Assembly: GCA_037693485.1 (NCBI GenBank)
Contig: CM075348.1
Location: 127,359,609 to 127,423,608, forward strand
Length of the DNA stretch: 64,000 nucleotides
Direction of reading: 5' to 3'
Origin: Kitagawia praeruptora
Lineage: Eukaryota; Streptophyta; Magnoliopsida; Apiales; Apiaceae
A program made the translations under genes and the position numbers. Numbering within the stretch: position 1 is the stretch's first letter; every line of letters begins with the position of its first letter. Positions 32,829-42,690 of this stretch are shown here, one piece after another. The notes under the pieces were generated by a model that was not told the DNA's origin, ran no database searches, and saw nothing but the letters and a program-made list of their open reading frames with translations.

Positions 32829-35800
32829 TATGACTTTTAATCCCCCCATATTTGTTTGTTAAACATTAACATACAAATTCCTAGAGGATAACTCAACTAA
32901 AAACAAGAAGAAGATAAAGCATTAAAGAACTATAGTAAATAATACATTAAAAAAAATTTCTGGTTTAGATATAACATTTCCAGAATCTCAGTAGATGAAA
33001 TGATAGATGATTGTTTCTCTGACACTGAACTGATCTTCATTAAGTAACTCATCTTCATTTCTGACATATCTGCCTGATAACTCTTTACATCTCACATTGA
33101 ACATTATCAGCAGATACTAGAATTCATTCAGTGGTAAAGAATATGACTTTACAACCACATACTGAAGAATTCTTCTTTGTCGTTTCATAATTCTCTCCTT
33201 CCTTATGTCTCCCTACCTAAGGTGATATGTCTTCTCCTTATAACGGTGAATACTCCCCCTTTCTATGGTATAACCTTTTTCATATCTCTCCCACTTAGAT
33301 AGAAAATATCCCCCTCGCTAAGGTAAGCTTATACTCTCCCCCTTAGTTGAGTATCTCTTACTAAGGTAATCTTTGAGTATATCTTCTTCAATATATCTCT
33401 CCCCCTTAGTTGAGTAATCCTGCAATCATTCATTTATAGCAAACATCCAATTAAATTAGATGATACCAAATATTCAATTATAACTCACCTCTTACCTTTA
33501 GAACAACAGTTTCTTCATACATCTAACATTGACTGCTGGAATAAAGTAAAGAAGCTTTGCCTGTGTTGAAGGATTTTCCATGAAGACTTCCAGACTAGAA
33601 GGATGTAGATTGATCAACTTTGCCCTTTAGATATTATAGAATGACTTCACTGTTGATCATCTTGACAACCAAATCTCCCGACAATTTCCTTATATCTCCC
33701 AACTCTTGTAAATGAACTTTGTTTGGGGAATAGGGACTGTGATTTGGTGTTTATCGATCTTTCTTCCTCACTGTGAGTGTGTGATTCTGTTTCGTGTACC
33801 TCACAAGTGTTTAACTCATCTCTCCATTCATATCACTTAAAATGAGTGATCTCTTCTCTCATCTCTCTAGTGTTTACACTCATGTTCAATAGTCTCATTC
33901 TAATCTCTCATAGCTCCAACATCCATGTGTACCTGCAAGGAAAATTCACCATAGCCCCTTCTAGAGAGGTCGCTGGTGGTGCAATGGGGTTTCACAAATC
34001 CCCGATCCTCATTAGACTCGTTAGACGAATCTGAGTCATAATCTACAAGTTGATAAAATTTTCCCTTTTTGTGGGTTTCAGAATTGAATTCTGAGAAGGT
34101 AAGCAATGAAATCAAAACTTAGAATTAAAATCATGTTTCCTTCTAATTTCAGTGAAGACATCTCCTTGTTTAACTCATCAGGTGAATCTGAATCATAGTC
34201 AACAAGTTGTCGATCCGCACCTATGTCGGACGCGTTACCCGCAGGATCCAGAGATGTTCCCTCTGGGGAGTTAGATAATGATCTTGTTGAATTTTGCATT
34301 GAGATCAATACCTTCTCTCGAGGTCTGTGAAGACTCTTGGTTCATTGAAAAACCTTGAACTTATAATCCTAACCGTAATATGGTTGGAGTACAAGTTTTC
34401 GTCAATTCATCCTTAGTGTGTGCGATCTCACTTTGTGCATATGAAGTATTTTAGTTTGTGTATGAAGTAGTGACTTACCAACAGATGCCCTGGCTGATAG
34501 ACAAATTTCAATAGACTCATCCCTCTGAGAGAATGAATCCAGAGACTGTTTTAGTGTCATTTTCAGCTCTGCATTCTTTTGGGAGAATGTAGGCGAGCTT
34601 ACAGATACCTCAAGTTGTATATGACTATTCTCCTTGAGAGGTAGAGCTGTGGGTTTACTATCCCTCACATCCTTATTTGCTGCATCAAGTGCAGTTACTC
34701 CTTTATTGACCTCTAGTCTAATAGGTTACTTCCACTTCAGGGGTAAGTTAGGATGTGTTTAGATTTGGATTTATAGTCCGGGATACAAGTTGTTGGGTTT
34801 ACAACCTCGTGACTTTCAATTGTGAGAAAACTTTCACTAGGAGCTGAACCTGCATCACATAGCAGTAGAGCAATATAGATATAGAATGCATTTACAACAT
34901 ACCAGAACATTGAGTGAAAACATATGCATTATATCTTGTGAGAGAAATGATGTACAATTGTGACTTCAAAAAGTTTTACAATATAAGCAATCACAACTGT
35001 AAAAAGGTTGAGTTTTCTTTTAAAAACTGTTAATGTGCAAGAGTCTGTATTTATGCATAAAACAATGTATTATCATGTCTTTTAATGAAAACTAGGTCGT
35101 TTTAATTTTTAAAAGACACAAACTCTTGACTTCGCAGTAATTAAAAAGAAATTACTAAATATATACTAACAATATTGATTTGTAGATAAGCAACATTTAC
35201 TTAGAATAAATCCTAAGTAATATCATCAGAGCTAATATATAAATCTCAATTAGTTTGCAATAAAGTATTAGAGCAACCAACAATTGTTTGTAGCAAATAT
35301 TTTACTATTTGATACCAACTGTTAGTATTTGTCAAACACTTAAAAATGCAAGTAATTGTATTTGTGATTACTTTATCAAAATTAAATTATGAGCAAATAA
35401 AACATAGAATTGCTTCAAATCATAATTTAACTAAGATAGAAATAATCACTGGTAAATACTAAATATTCAATGATGCCAATTGTTAGATAAATTCAATTCA
35501 ATGAAGATTGAATTATTATATTGGAGACCAATTGACCTAATGAATATTAGCATCTAACTACTTATGACTATCATTCACTGACATTCATAAGTACGAGGAA
35601 CTGGTTGACAAGAATTGTATAAGTTCTTTAGATGTAACATTTCAAACTTATGACTTCAAGGCATCTCCTCGATAATAACAATTGTTAACTCCTAACAACT
35701 GCTAGTTATAGACAAACTTGGTTCAATAAATAAGACTCGATTACCAAAGCTGTCTTGTCTGCAATCTTAGAAAAATATTCTAAGTCTAATACACCTTGAT

Positions 35801-35887
35801 CCATTGTATATAACATTTATTATCAAAGTGATTAGAAGCTTGCAAATAAGCATAAAAATTATTCCAAATAAATGAACTATGGTCTCT
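32829..35887 (-). other. 3' noncoding region of copia X
   Basis: About 3 kb without supported coding. On the minus strand it contains several AGGGGGAG purine motifs (complements at about 33253, 33309, 33336 and 33398, the last two in the shared context CTCCCCCTTAGTTGAG). These resemble extra polypurine tracts. 34850-35880 is AT-rich with repeated phrases such as ACCAATTGTTAG. Small open frames at 33900-34670 look like decayed coding, but I cannot assign them. Confidence 0.5.
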
Positions 35888-36084
35888 TTATACGCCATAA
35901 GTGAGCATACGCAACCCTTTTTACAAAGCGTTGCACAGAAAGCGTTTCGTTAGATAGAAGTTTTGGGTCTTTTGCAACTGAGCTGAATTGGTGTTGCGTT
36001 AGATATAGATTAGCGTTGCGTATTACCCACAGTGTTTCACATTATGCAACACTAACTGATGGCGTTGCGTTAGATAATTTTTTA

Positions 36085-36790
36085 TTTTAATAAATGGTGA
36101 CGTGGCAGGAGTGGGACCCACATGTGCTGACGTGGCATTTGCTGACGTGGCACATGTGGGACCCACATTTGTTGACGTGGCAGAAGTGGGGCCCACTTTT
36201 GCTGACGTGGCATTTGCTGACGTGGCAAAAAACGTTGCATTAGATACCAGTAGTGTTGCGTTTGCTCTTTGAAGTGTTGCATTAGATATATTCATTTTTT
36301 TAAAAAAATATGACGTGGCAGATGTGGGCCCCACAACTGCTGACGTGGCAGTGTGAGACCCACAAGGGTGACGTGGCAGGAGGCCCATCATGCTGACATG
36401 GCAATTGTGGGACCCACAATTGCTGACGTGGCAGAAGTGGGGCCCACCTTTGCTGACGTGGCATTTGTTGACGTGGCAAAAAGCGTTGCATTAGATACCT
36501 GTAGTGTTGCATTTGATGTTTGAAGTGTTGCATTAGATAAATATATATTTTTTTTAAAAAATATGACGTGGCAGATGTGGGACCCACCACTGCTGACGTG
36601 GTAGTGTGGGACCCACAAGGGTGACATGGCAGAAGGCCCATCATGCTGACGTGGCAATTGTGGGACCCACATTTGCTGACGTGGCAGAAGTGGGACCCAC
36701 TAATGCTGACGTGGCATTTGCTGACGTGGCAGAAGCGTTGCATTAGGTATCAGTAGTGTTGCATTTGCTGTTTGAAGTGTTGCATTAGAT
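36085..36790 (+). repeat. left subterminal array of TGACGTGGCA in CACTA-2
   Basis: I count 18 copies of TGACGTGG in about 650 bp, usually as GCTGACGTGGCA followed by GTGGGACCCAC. They are organised in three blocks of about 250 bp, each ending with GTGTTGCATTAGATA. The open frames across it are repeat artefacts. Confidence 0.92.
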
Positions 36791-36824
36791 ATTTATTTTC
36801 TTTTATTAACTAGTCTTGTCTCGA

Positions 36825-37640
36825 ATGATGAATCTATTTTTTAAAATTATTTTTTCGACGTTCCAATCGCACGGATGTCAACATATAACGATTTTAGTGT
36901 CGCGGAAATTTTTCAAAAAAATTCCTACATGTACTTGGTTTGGTTTTATAACGGTCAAACCGGTCAAAGTGGAGTTTCCTTTTAACTAGTCTTGTCCCGA
37001 ATGATGAATCTATTTTTTTTAATTATTTTTTCGACGTTCCAATCGCACGGATGTCAAGATATAACGATTTTAGTGATGCGATAATTTTTCAAAAAAATTC
37101 CTACATGTACTTGGTTTGGTTTTATAACGATCAAACCGGTAAAAGTGGACTTTCCTTTTAACTAGTCTTGTCCCGAATGATGAATTTATTTTTTTAAATT
37201 ATTTTTTCGACGTTTCAATCGCACGGATGTCAAGATATAACGATTTTAGTGTCGCTGTAATTTTTAAAAAAAATTCCTACATGTACTTGGTTTGGTTTTA
37301 TAACGGTCAAACCGGTCAAAGTGGACTTTCCTTTTAACTAGTCTTGTCCCGAATGATGAATCTTATTGTTCTATATATTGTAGTGACGCGGTAATTTTTC
37401 AAAAAAATTCCTATAATTATTTGGTTTGGTTTATAACGGTCAAACCGGTCAAAGTCGACCTTTTTTTAACTAGTCTCTTTCCGAATGAAGATTCTATTTT
37501 TTTAAATTATTTTTTCGACGTTCCAATCGCACGAATGTAAAGATTTAATGATTTTTGTGATGAGGTAATTTTTTAAAAAAATTCTAGACATATTTGGTTT
37601 TATTTTGTACTGGTCAAACCGGTCAAAATAAACATTTCCT
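36825..37640 (+). repeat. tandem array, period about 176 bp (five units) in CACTA-2
   Basis: The core TCGACGTTCCAATCGCACGG has its TCGA at 36855, 37031, 37207 and 37515. One intervening unit (around 37370) has lost the core. Each unit carries ACTAGTCTTGTCCCGAATGA, ATAACGATTTTAGTG and ATAACGGTCAAACCGGTCAA. It is homologous in layout and core to the CACTA-3 array. Confidence 0.9.
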
Positions 37641-37819
37641 TTAACATTAAATTATTTTTAAAATTATGGAAGATAGATGTATTATCAAAATTTATAAAAT
37701 AACAATGCATTTTGATTTTTCTTTCATTTTATAATTTGATAAATAATATATTTTAAAAATTTTTAAATAAATTTGTATATTGCAATAAAAAAATGTAATG
37801 AAAGTACAATGCACATGAC

Positions 37820-38434
37820 ACAATGAAAATTTGGGCGGAAAAATTTGGAAGGATTCCCCCTTCACAAATTTGGGTGCCCTCCACTTTCCCCTAAAAAATT
37901 CTAACTTCCCCCCAAAACACTCCCAAAACCCTGCTCCCAGCCTCCCTCTCAACTCATTCTCTCTCTCTCTCTCTCTCATCTCCACAATTACCCCTCTCTC
38001 TCTGTCTCTCAATCCGCTATCTCTCTCGACAATCTCTCTACTCGATTCATCCGGGTCAATAATTTTAGGTCATATCTCTCAGCCTCTCACTTTCGCCCTC
38101 GCCGCACAGCGTCGCCGCCTCTCACCCTCGCCCTCGCCCTCTCTCTCTCTCTCTCTCTCTTTCTCTCTACAAAATATAACAGAACACGGGCTTAGCCGTG
38201 AAATTTTAGGGTTCAATTGTTATATTAATAGGATCTTCAATTTTAGGGTTCAATTTTAGGGGTTTAATTTTAGGGGTTCAATAAACTATGATTATAGGTG
38301 TGTATATATGATTCGATTTGGTGTAATTGAGGCGTGAGGTAATATTACTCGTTGTCGTCACTTGTTTTTGTTTTTTAGTATTTTTTGTACTAGATTTGTT
38401 TTCGGAAAATCAGTGGATTTTGTTGTGTTTGCAG
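37820..38434 (+). other. leader-like sequence with CT repeats in CACTA-2
   Basis: It has the look of a plant promoter and 5' UTR: C-rich segments, CTCTCTCTCT runs at 37959-37985 and 38140-38165, then TTTTAGGGTTCAATT repeated three times. It directly precedes the captured exons and may be the captured start of a host gene. The open frame at 37831-38259 is low-complexity and not supported as protein. Confidence 0.4.
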
Positions 38435-38545
38435 TTAAATTACCTTCAAAATGACAATGAGTTGCTTGATAACAAGCAAAAGGAGTTGCAAGGAACTATT
38501 AATAGATTGCTTCAATCAAAGGAAAGTTTTGTTAAAGCTTACGAG
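38435..38545 (+). pseudogene. captured coiled-coil exon, source gene unidentified
   Basis: A 111-bp exon between an AG acceptor (GCAG) and a GT donor, open for 37 codons: LNYLQNDNELLDNKQKELQG, then a tail ending ESFVKAYE. It is rich in Leu, Asn, Lys and Glu with heptad spacing, as in plant coiled-coil proteins. I do not recognise the gene with confidence. Confidence 0.5.
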
Positions 38546-39455
38546 GTTTGTATACTGATTGTTAAAGTTTTCTTGTTAATTGTTTGAACTTCGGAAGTTT
38601 TTATCTTGTTTGTGATTATGTACACATCAGACATGTATACTACTTTACTATATTCTGCCATTACAAACAGCTACTTAAGGTGTACATACTTTATGTGACC
38701 AGGAACTTCATTTCTGAATGATCGAGTACTATGCACACAGCGCTTGTTTTGGTGGGCTTGACATAAATACAGTTTGTGTAATCTGTAGTCTTTTTTATAC
38801 GTCTAGACTTCCTATTATCTATAATGGCTTAATCTCCACTAACCCACCAGATGCCTATTATCAAAGACGGATTAATCTCCACTTACCCACCAGAAGCCAT
38901 TCTTTGTTAGTTTTATTTCTTGAAACTATATATATCGTCTCTAAACTTAAACAAGTCCTTTATAATTCGAGAATCATTATGACAAATATTGAAGGAAAGT
39001 GAATCTAGTACATAATAGTAATCCACTTATAATAAGCCTCTTGCCTGTAAACTTTTTAAACCTTTTCTTTGACTTCTACAGCTCTAGAAAAAAGATCAAA
39101 CAGGTTAACCTTGAGATGGTAGTGAGGTTCACTCAAGCTTTGTAGTGGACTTAATTTTCTGATTACCATATATATATAATAGAATAAACCAAAGATAAGG
39201 TCAACTAGAAGAAACACGCACTTGACTCTTGGGTGGAGATTCCATGATAATATATATTGCTCGTCTCTTTTCTTTCTCCTTCTGTAAAGCTGATTCGAGG
39301 AGGAACATGTACATGTCTACTGGCTAATCTACTTGGCAAACTTGTTATTTACCTTAAATTAACTGGAATGGTGGATAAGTACACTGTACATATGGTACTT
39401 CATTTGTATTATAAAAAGATACAAGTATATATAAATTTATTCACATTCTAAACAG

Positions 39456-40074
39456 GGAGTACCAGATTTATCAGATTTCGGTGATGCATATGACTTTGAG
39501 TTCAGGCTGGGGCAAGATCAACCTCCTACCAATGCTGTGGTGAAGAAAGATTTACAACGCAAAATCATTTATCATACGAGCCCAAATGAGGTAACTAAAA
39601 GAAATTAATAAGATATCTATGCTAATAAAGGAATATATATTTTTCTGAAAAAATAAGCAACTGTAAACATGTAATCAACATTAAGAAATGCATGCATGAA
39701 TCATGACGTATATCAGGTTTCATGATATGATATTGGTAATTGGTACTCAGGACTAGACATTAGCTGCAATGCTATTAAGACCAGCGCCAATTCAAGCAAT
39801 ACTGTCTACCAAATTTAAAGAGGAAGATGAGAATGTGAGTAATAACGTACCTCGCATATACATAAGAACAACTGACGATAGAGTGATTAAACCAGAACAA
39901 CAAGATGCGATGATCAAGAGATGGCCGCCATCAGAGGTATATGAATTGGAGAGTGATCACAGCCCTTTTTTCTCCACCCCATTTTTGCTATTTGGTTTGC
40001 TAATCAAGGCTGCAACATCTCTTGCTGTTTTTTATGCACACAGCGTTAAATTTTTGATTTTGAGGCTGATTTGA
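39456..40074 (+). pseudogene. methylesterase (MES, alpha/beta hydrolase) fragment, two exons
   Basis: Exon 39456-39590 encodes VPDLSDFGDAYDFEF, LGQDQPPTNAVVKKDLQRK and SPNE. Exon 39751-40074 encodes TLAAMLLRPAPIQAI, VIKPEQQDAMIKRWPPSEVY and SDHSPFFSTPFLLFG. The wording fits MES17-like methylesterases, which hydrolyse methyl-IAA and similar hormone esters. The catalytic Asp/His end is present (His in SDHSPFF), but the exon with the Ser nucleophile is missing, and the second codon of exon two is TAG. Inactive. Confidence 0.85.
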
Positions 40075-40101
40075 TGATTTTCTTGGTGGGTTTTAAGGAA
40101 A

Positions 40102-40342
40102 ATGCTTCTTTTGTTTGAAACTCCTGCTGGGTTTGCCCTTTTTAAAGTTTTGGATGAGGGAAAGCTCTCTAAAGTTGAGGTAATTATTGATTTTGATTGT
40201 ACGTAGTTGATTTAATTGTTAGTGTTTATGTCTTGAGTGATGTTTTTGTGATTGATTGTGGTTTCGGACCATAGTATATGATGATTGGAATGTTTTGCAG
40301 GACTTGTCCAAGGAGTTTGCTACGGTTGACACATCTAGAAAG
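40102..40342 (+). pseudogene. NOP58 gene fragment, exons 1-2
   Basis: Exon 40102-40179 starts at an ATG and encodes MLLLFETPAGFALFKVLDEG then KLSKVE, followed by a GT donor. Exon 40301-40342 after GCAG encodes DLSKEFATVDTSRK with a GT donor. This is the N-terminus of the box C/D snoRNP core protein NOP58, needed for rRNA 2'-O-methylation in the nucleolus. A usually aromatic position (DLWKEF) is Ser here. The Nop domain is absent. It keeps the native start codon. Confidence 0.9.
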
Positions 40343-40998
40343 GTTCCTCACATTCTAGCTTTTTTGGTGGTTTGTTTTGCTATCTAAAGTTTATTTTTGA
40401 GTGATGTTTTGATATCAGGAAAGACTGAACTTGACTTAACATTTGTACAACAGGATTTTTGAAGGAGTTTACCGACCTTTTAAAGTGAGAGTTGAACAAG
40501 TTCTTTAATCTCAACCATATCTCATAATTTCATATAAACTCAGTAACAAATTGGAGTAACAGGTTAAGCTCACTGTCTCATGTAGTTACCCTAAGTGACT
40601 GAAGATGATTTTTCCAGGCTCTGCCCTGGAAAACATTAGTAACAAATTTACTCTATATGTTTGCACCATTTTTCTCTAATTTACTCTGTATGTTGTTACT
40701 AATGTATGCTTTGTATCCATTCTTTCTACTCCTCTTTGTGAGCTTTGGCTTCATTACTGTGTTTTTTATGGTGTTTGAAAAGTAGTACCTGTTTACGGTG
40801 TACCTGTTTTTCTCTTCCTATTAAACTCCATGTCTCTTTCAATGCTTCTAATATTGAATTTCCAGATGATGTAGGCCACATTTTAGTGTTTTATATGTAT
40901 GAAAATTTGTTTAAGCTTCTTACATGTGACTTAGGATTCTTGATATGGTTTGTCATAATAATTTAAGCCCCCCTCCTCCCCTTCTCTCTCAGGTAAAT

Positions 40999-41109
40999 AT
41001 GGCTGACCAGGAAGAATATCGTTCTTTCATTGGGAATCTCTCTTGGTCAACATCCGACAAAGACTTGAAGGATGCTTTTAAAAAGTTTGGCCGCCTTCTT
41101 GTTGCAAAG
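40999..41109 (+). pseudogene. glycine-rich RNA-binding protein (RRM) first exon
   Basis: ATG at 40999, then 37 codons to a GT donor at 41110: MADQEEYRSFIGNLSWSTS, then KDLKDAFKKFG and LLVAK. FIGNLSW is the RNP2 motif of the RRM found in plant GRP/RZ-1 proteins. The exon holding RNP1 is missing. The upstream CTTCTCTCTCAGGTAAAT could serve as an acceptor or be the native leader. Confidence 0.88.
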
Positions 41110-41653
41110 GTATACATGGTGCTTTTTTCATAGTTGTTCTTATCTTCCTCTTTTGGGTTATTATAATTTTCTACTTCAGCATTGCTATCCAATACAGCAA
41201 TACAACAACATTGCTATCCAATATGAGAGCCACAATTCTTTCACATCTTCATGTTGATTGTCATGTGTTTCATTAAATAGTAGAGTAGACTGTACTATTG
41301 TATACCACTGTACTTGTGGTCTATGCTATTATGAAATTTAATAATCTGATTTCATTATTGAGCCATCAATTTTCCTAACGTTATATACCTTGTAAGCAGT
41401 TTAGTGTGCAATCCGTTTCTAGTTATCATCTTCAATATTTTTTATCAGATCTGCTTTGTATCCATTCTTTACTTTTAACTCTAATTCTTAACATATTAAG
41501 CATATAGAGTAAATTAATTCTTAATATGGGTGACTTTGAACCCCTTTGAATTTAACTCTTTCACTACCTGATAGCGTGTACAAATATTTTATTTATTTTT
41601 GACTCAAATTATGCATTTGTTATTTGACTATCAATGTTCACTTTGACTCATAG

Positions 41654-41824
41654 GTCGGGGTCTCAATGGTTGTGGTAGAAAGTGTTGTTACATCCATTTA
41701 CATCTATTTCGCAGAAGACCTTTTGTTGATACAAAGGTTGGACCCTGACTTCTTTGACCAGATGTTTGCTGCACCAGCGTTTGCAGCACAGGGGTGCCTG
41801 AGCAAAGGAAGTTTTAAATCATAG
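41654..41824 (+). pseudogene. probable choline-transporter-like (CTL) exon fragment
   Basis: After an AG acceptor the frame reads SMVVVESVVTSIYIYFAEDL and RLDPDFFDQM. It then shifts, and a neighbouring frame gives LHQRLQHRG. This pattern recalls the last transmembrane segment and C-terminal tail of plant choline-transporter-like proteins, but the identification is from memory and modest. The frame stops at 41822-41824. It is the last captured exon in CACTA-2. Confidence 0.45.
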
Positions 41825-42169
41825 AAGAGTTGAGGAATGGATACAATTAAGAAGCAACACCCATCTGACATATTAATCTTTGTGCTTAATTAGTTCTAAA
41901 GTTTGTAAGAATTAGTAACAGTTACTTGGTTTTATTATATGCTGGTAAGAATTTGTTGGTTGGACATTAAGTATTTTATTGTCTTAGGTTTGTTATTTTT
42001 GGGATTATGTATAAACAATGAAGCCATTTCAAATTTTTTGTTAAAAAGTGTTGCATTTGACTATATATGATGTTGCATTATGGTATATTTAATGTTGCTA
42101 AAAAAACTTCTGATGTTGCTTAAAAAAAAATTTAGTGTTGCATTAGACTCAACTAGTGTTGCATTAGAT

Positions 42170-42690
42170 TGTGGCCCTACTGCTGACGTGGCATGTGGGC
42201 CCCACTACTGAAGTGATATGTGGGACCTATTGCTGACGTGGCATGTGGGCCCTACTGCTGACGTGGCATGTGGGCCCCAATGCTGACGTGGCACTTTGGT
42301 GGGACCCACTGCTGACGTGGCATGCCCCCCACCTGTGACGTGGCTCTTGTGGGCCCCACTGATGACGTGTCATCATGCTGATGTGGCACCTTGTTTACAT
42401 GTCAGCATGCTGACGTGGCACCTTGCTTCCATGTCAGCATGCTGACATGGCTGAAACATCTTATGCAACCCCCTGAAGTGTTGCGTTTGTATGCTTTTGG
42501 TGTTGCATAAGGCCTCTTATGCAATGCTTTTTGAAGTGTTGCAATAGCTTGGAAAAGCGTTGCGTTAGGGGTCTTACGCAACGCCAGTATTGGTAACGCC
42601 CCAAAAGCGTTACGTAAGACCTTACGCAACGCTTTTCATGCCTTACGCAACTGAAAATAGGGGTTGCATATGTGCGTTTATGGCGTAGTT
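42170..42690 (+). repeat. right subterminal TGACGTGGCA array and TIR of CACTA-2
   Basis: At least seven TGACGTGG copies lie at 42183-42425, in the same orientation as those at the left end, often as GCTGACGTGGCATGTGGG. They are followed by GTTGCG/CGTTACG-type repeats and the terminal TTATGGCGTAGT. Confidence 0.88.

Larger units (their letters stand above)
35888..42690 (+). mobile_element. CACTA-2: degenerate CACTA-type element with five host-gene fragments
   Basis: The right end, read inward, is ACTACGCCATAAACGCACAT. The left end is TATACGCCATAAGTGAGCAT. Both resemble CACTA-1 ends (CACTACGCCATA). The terminal bases are eroded and I find no clear 3-bp target duplication, so the edges are good to a few bases only. 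The subterminal zones contain GCGTTGCGTTAGAT and TGACGTGGCA arrays, and a 176-bp tandem array follows. Five groups of plus-strand host exons lie between 38435 and 41824. No transposase is seen. Introns and the gaps 38550-39450 and 40350-40990 show no further coding. Confidence 0.85.

Noticed and set aside
36023..36743. Several overlapping minus-strand frames of 66-147 codons rich in ATSA and GPTS repeats
   Set aside because: They arise from the TGACGTGGCA array and are open in several frames at once; no promoter or homology.
37831..38259. A 142-codon Ser/Leu/Pro-rich frame
   Set aside because: Low-complexity translation of a CT-rich leader; no homology recognised.
40102..41109. A real host gene with NOP58 or RRM function
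   Set aside because: Only first exons are present, from two unrelated proteins, and both sit within CACTA-2.
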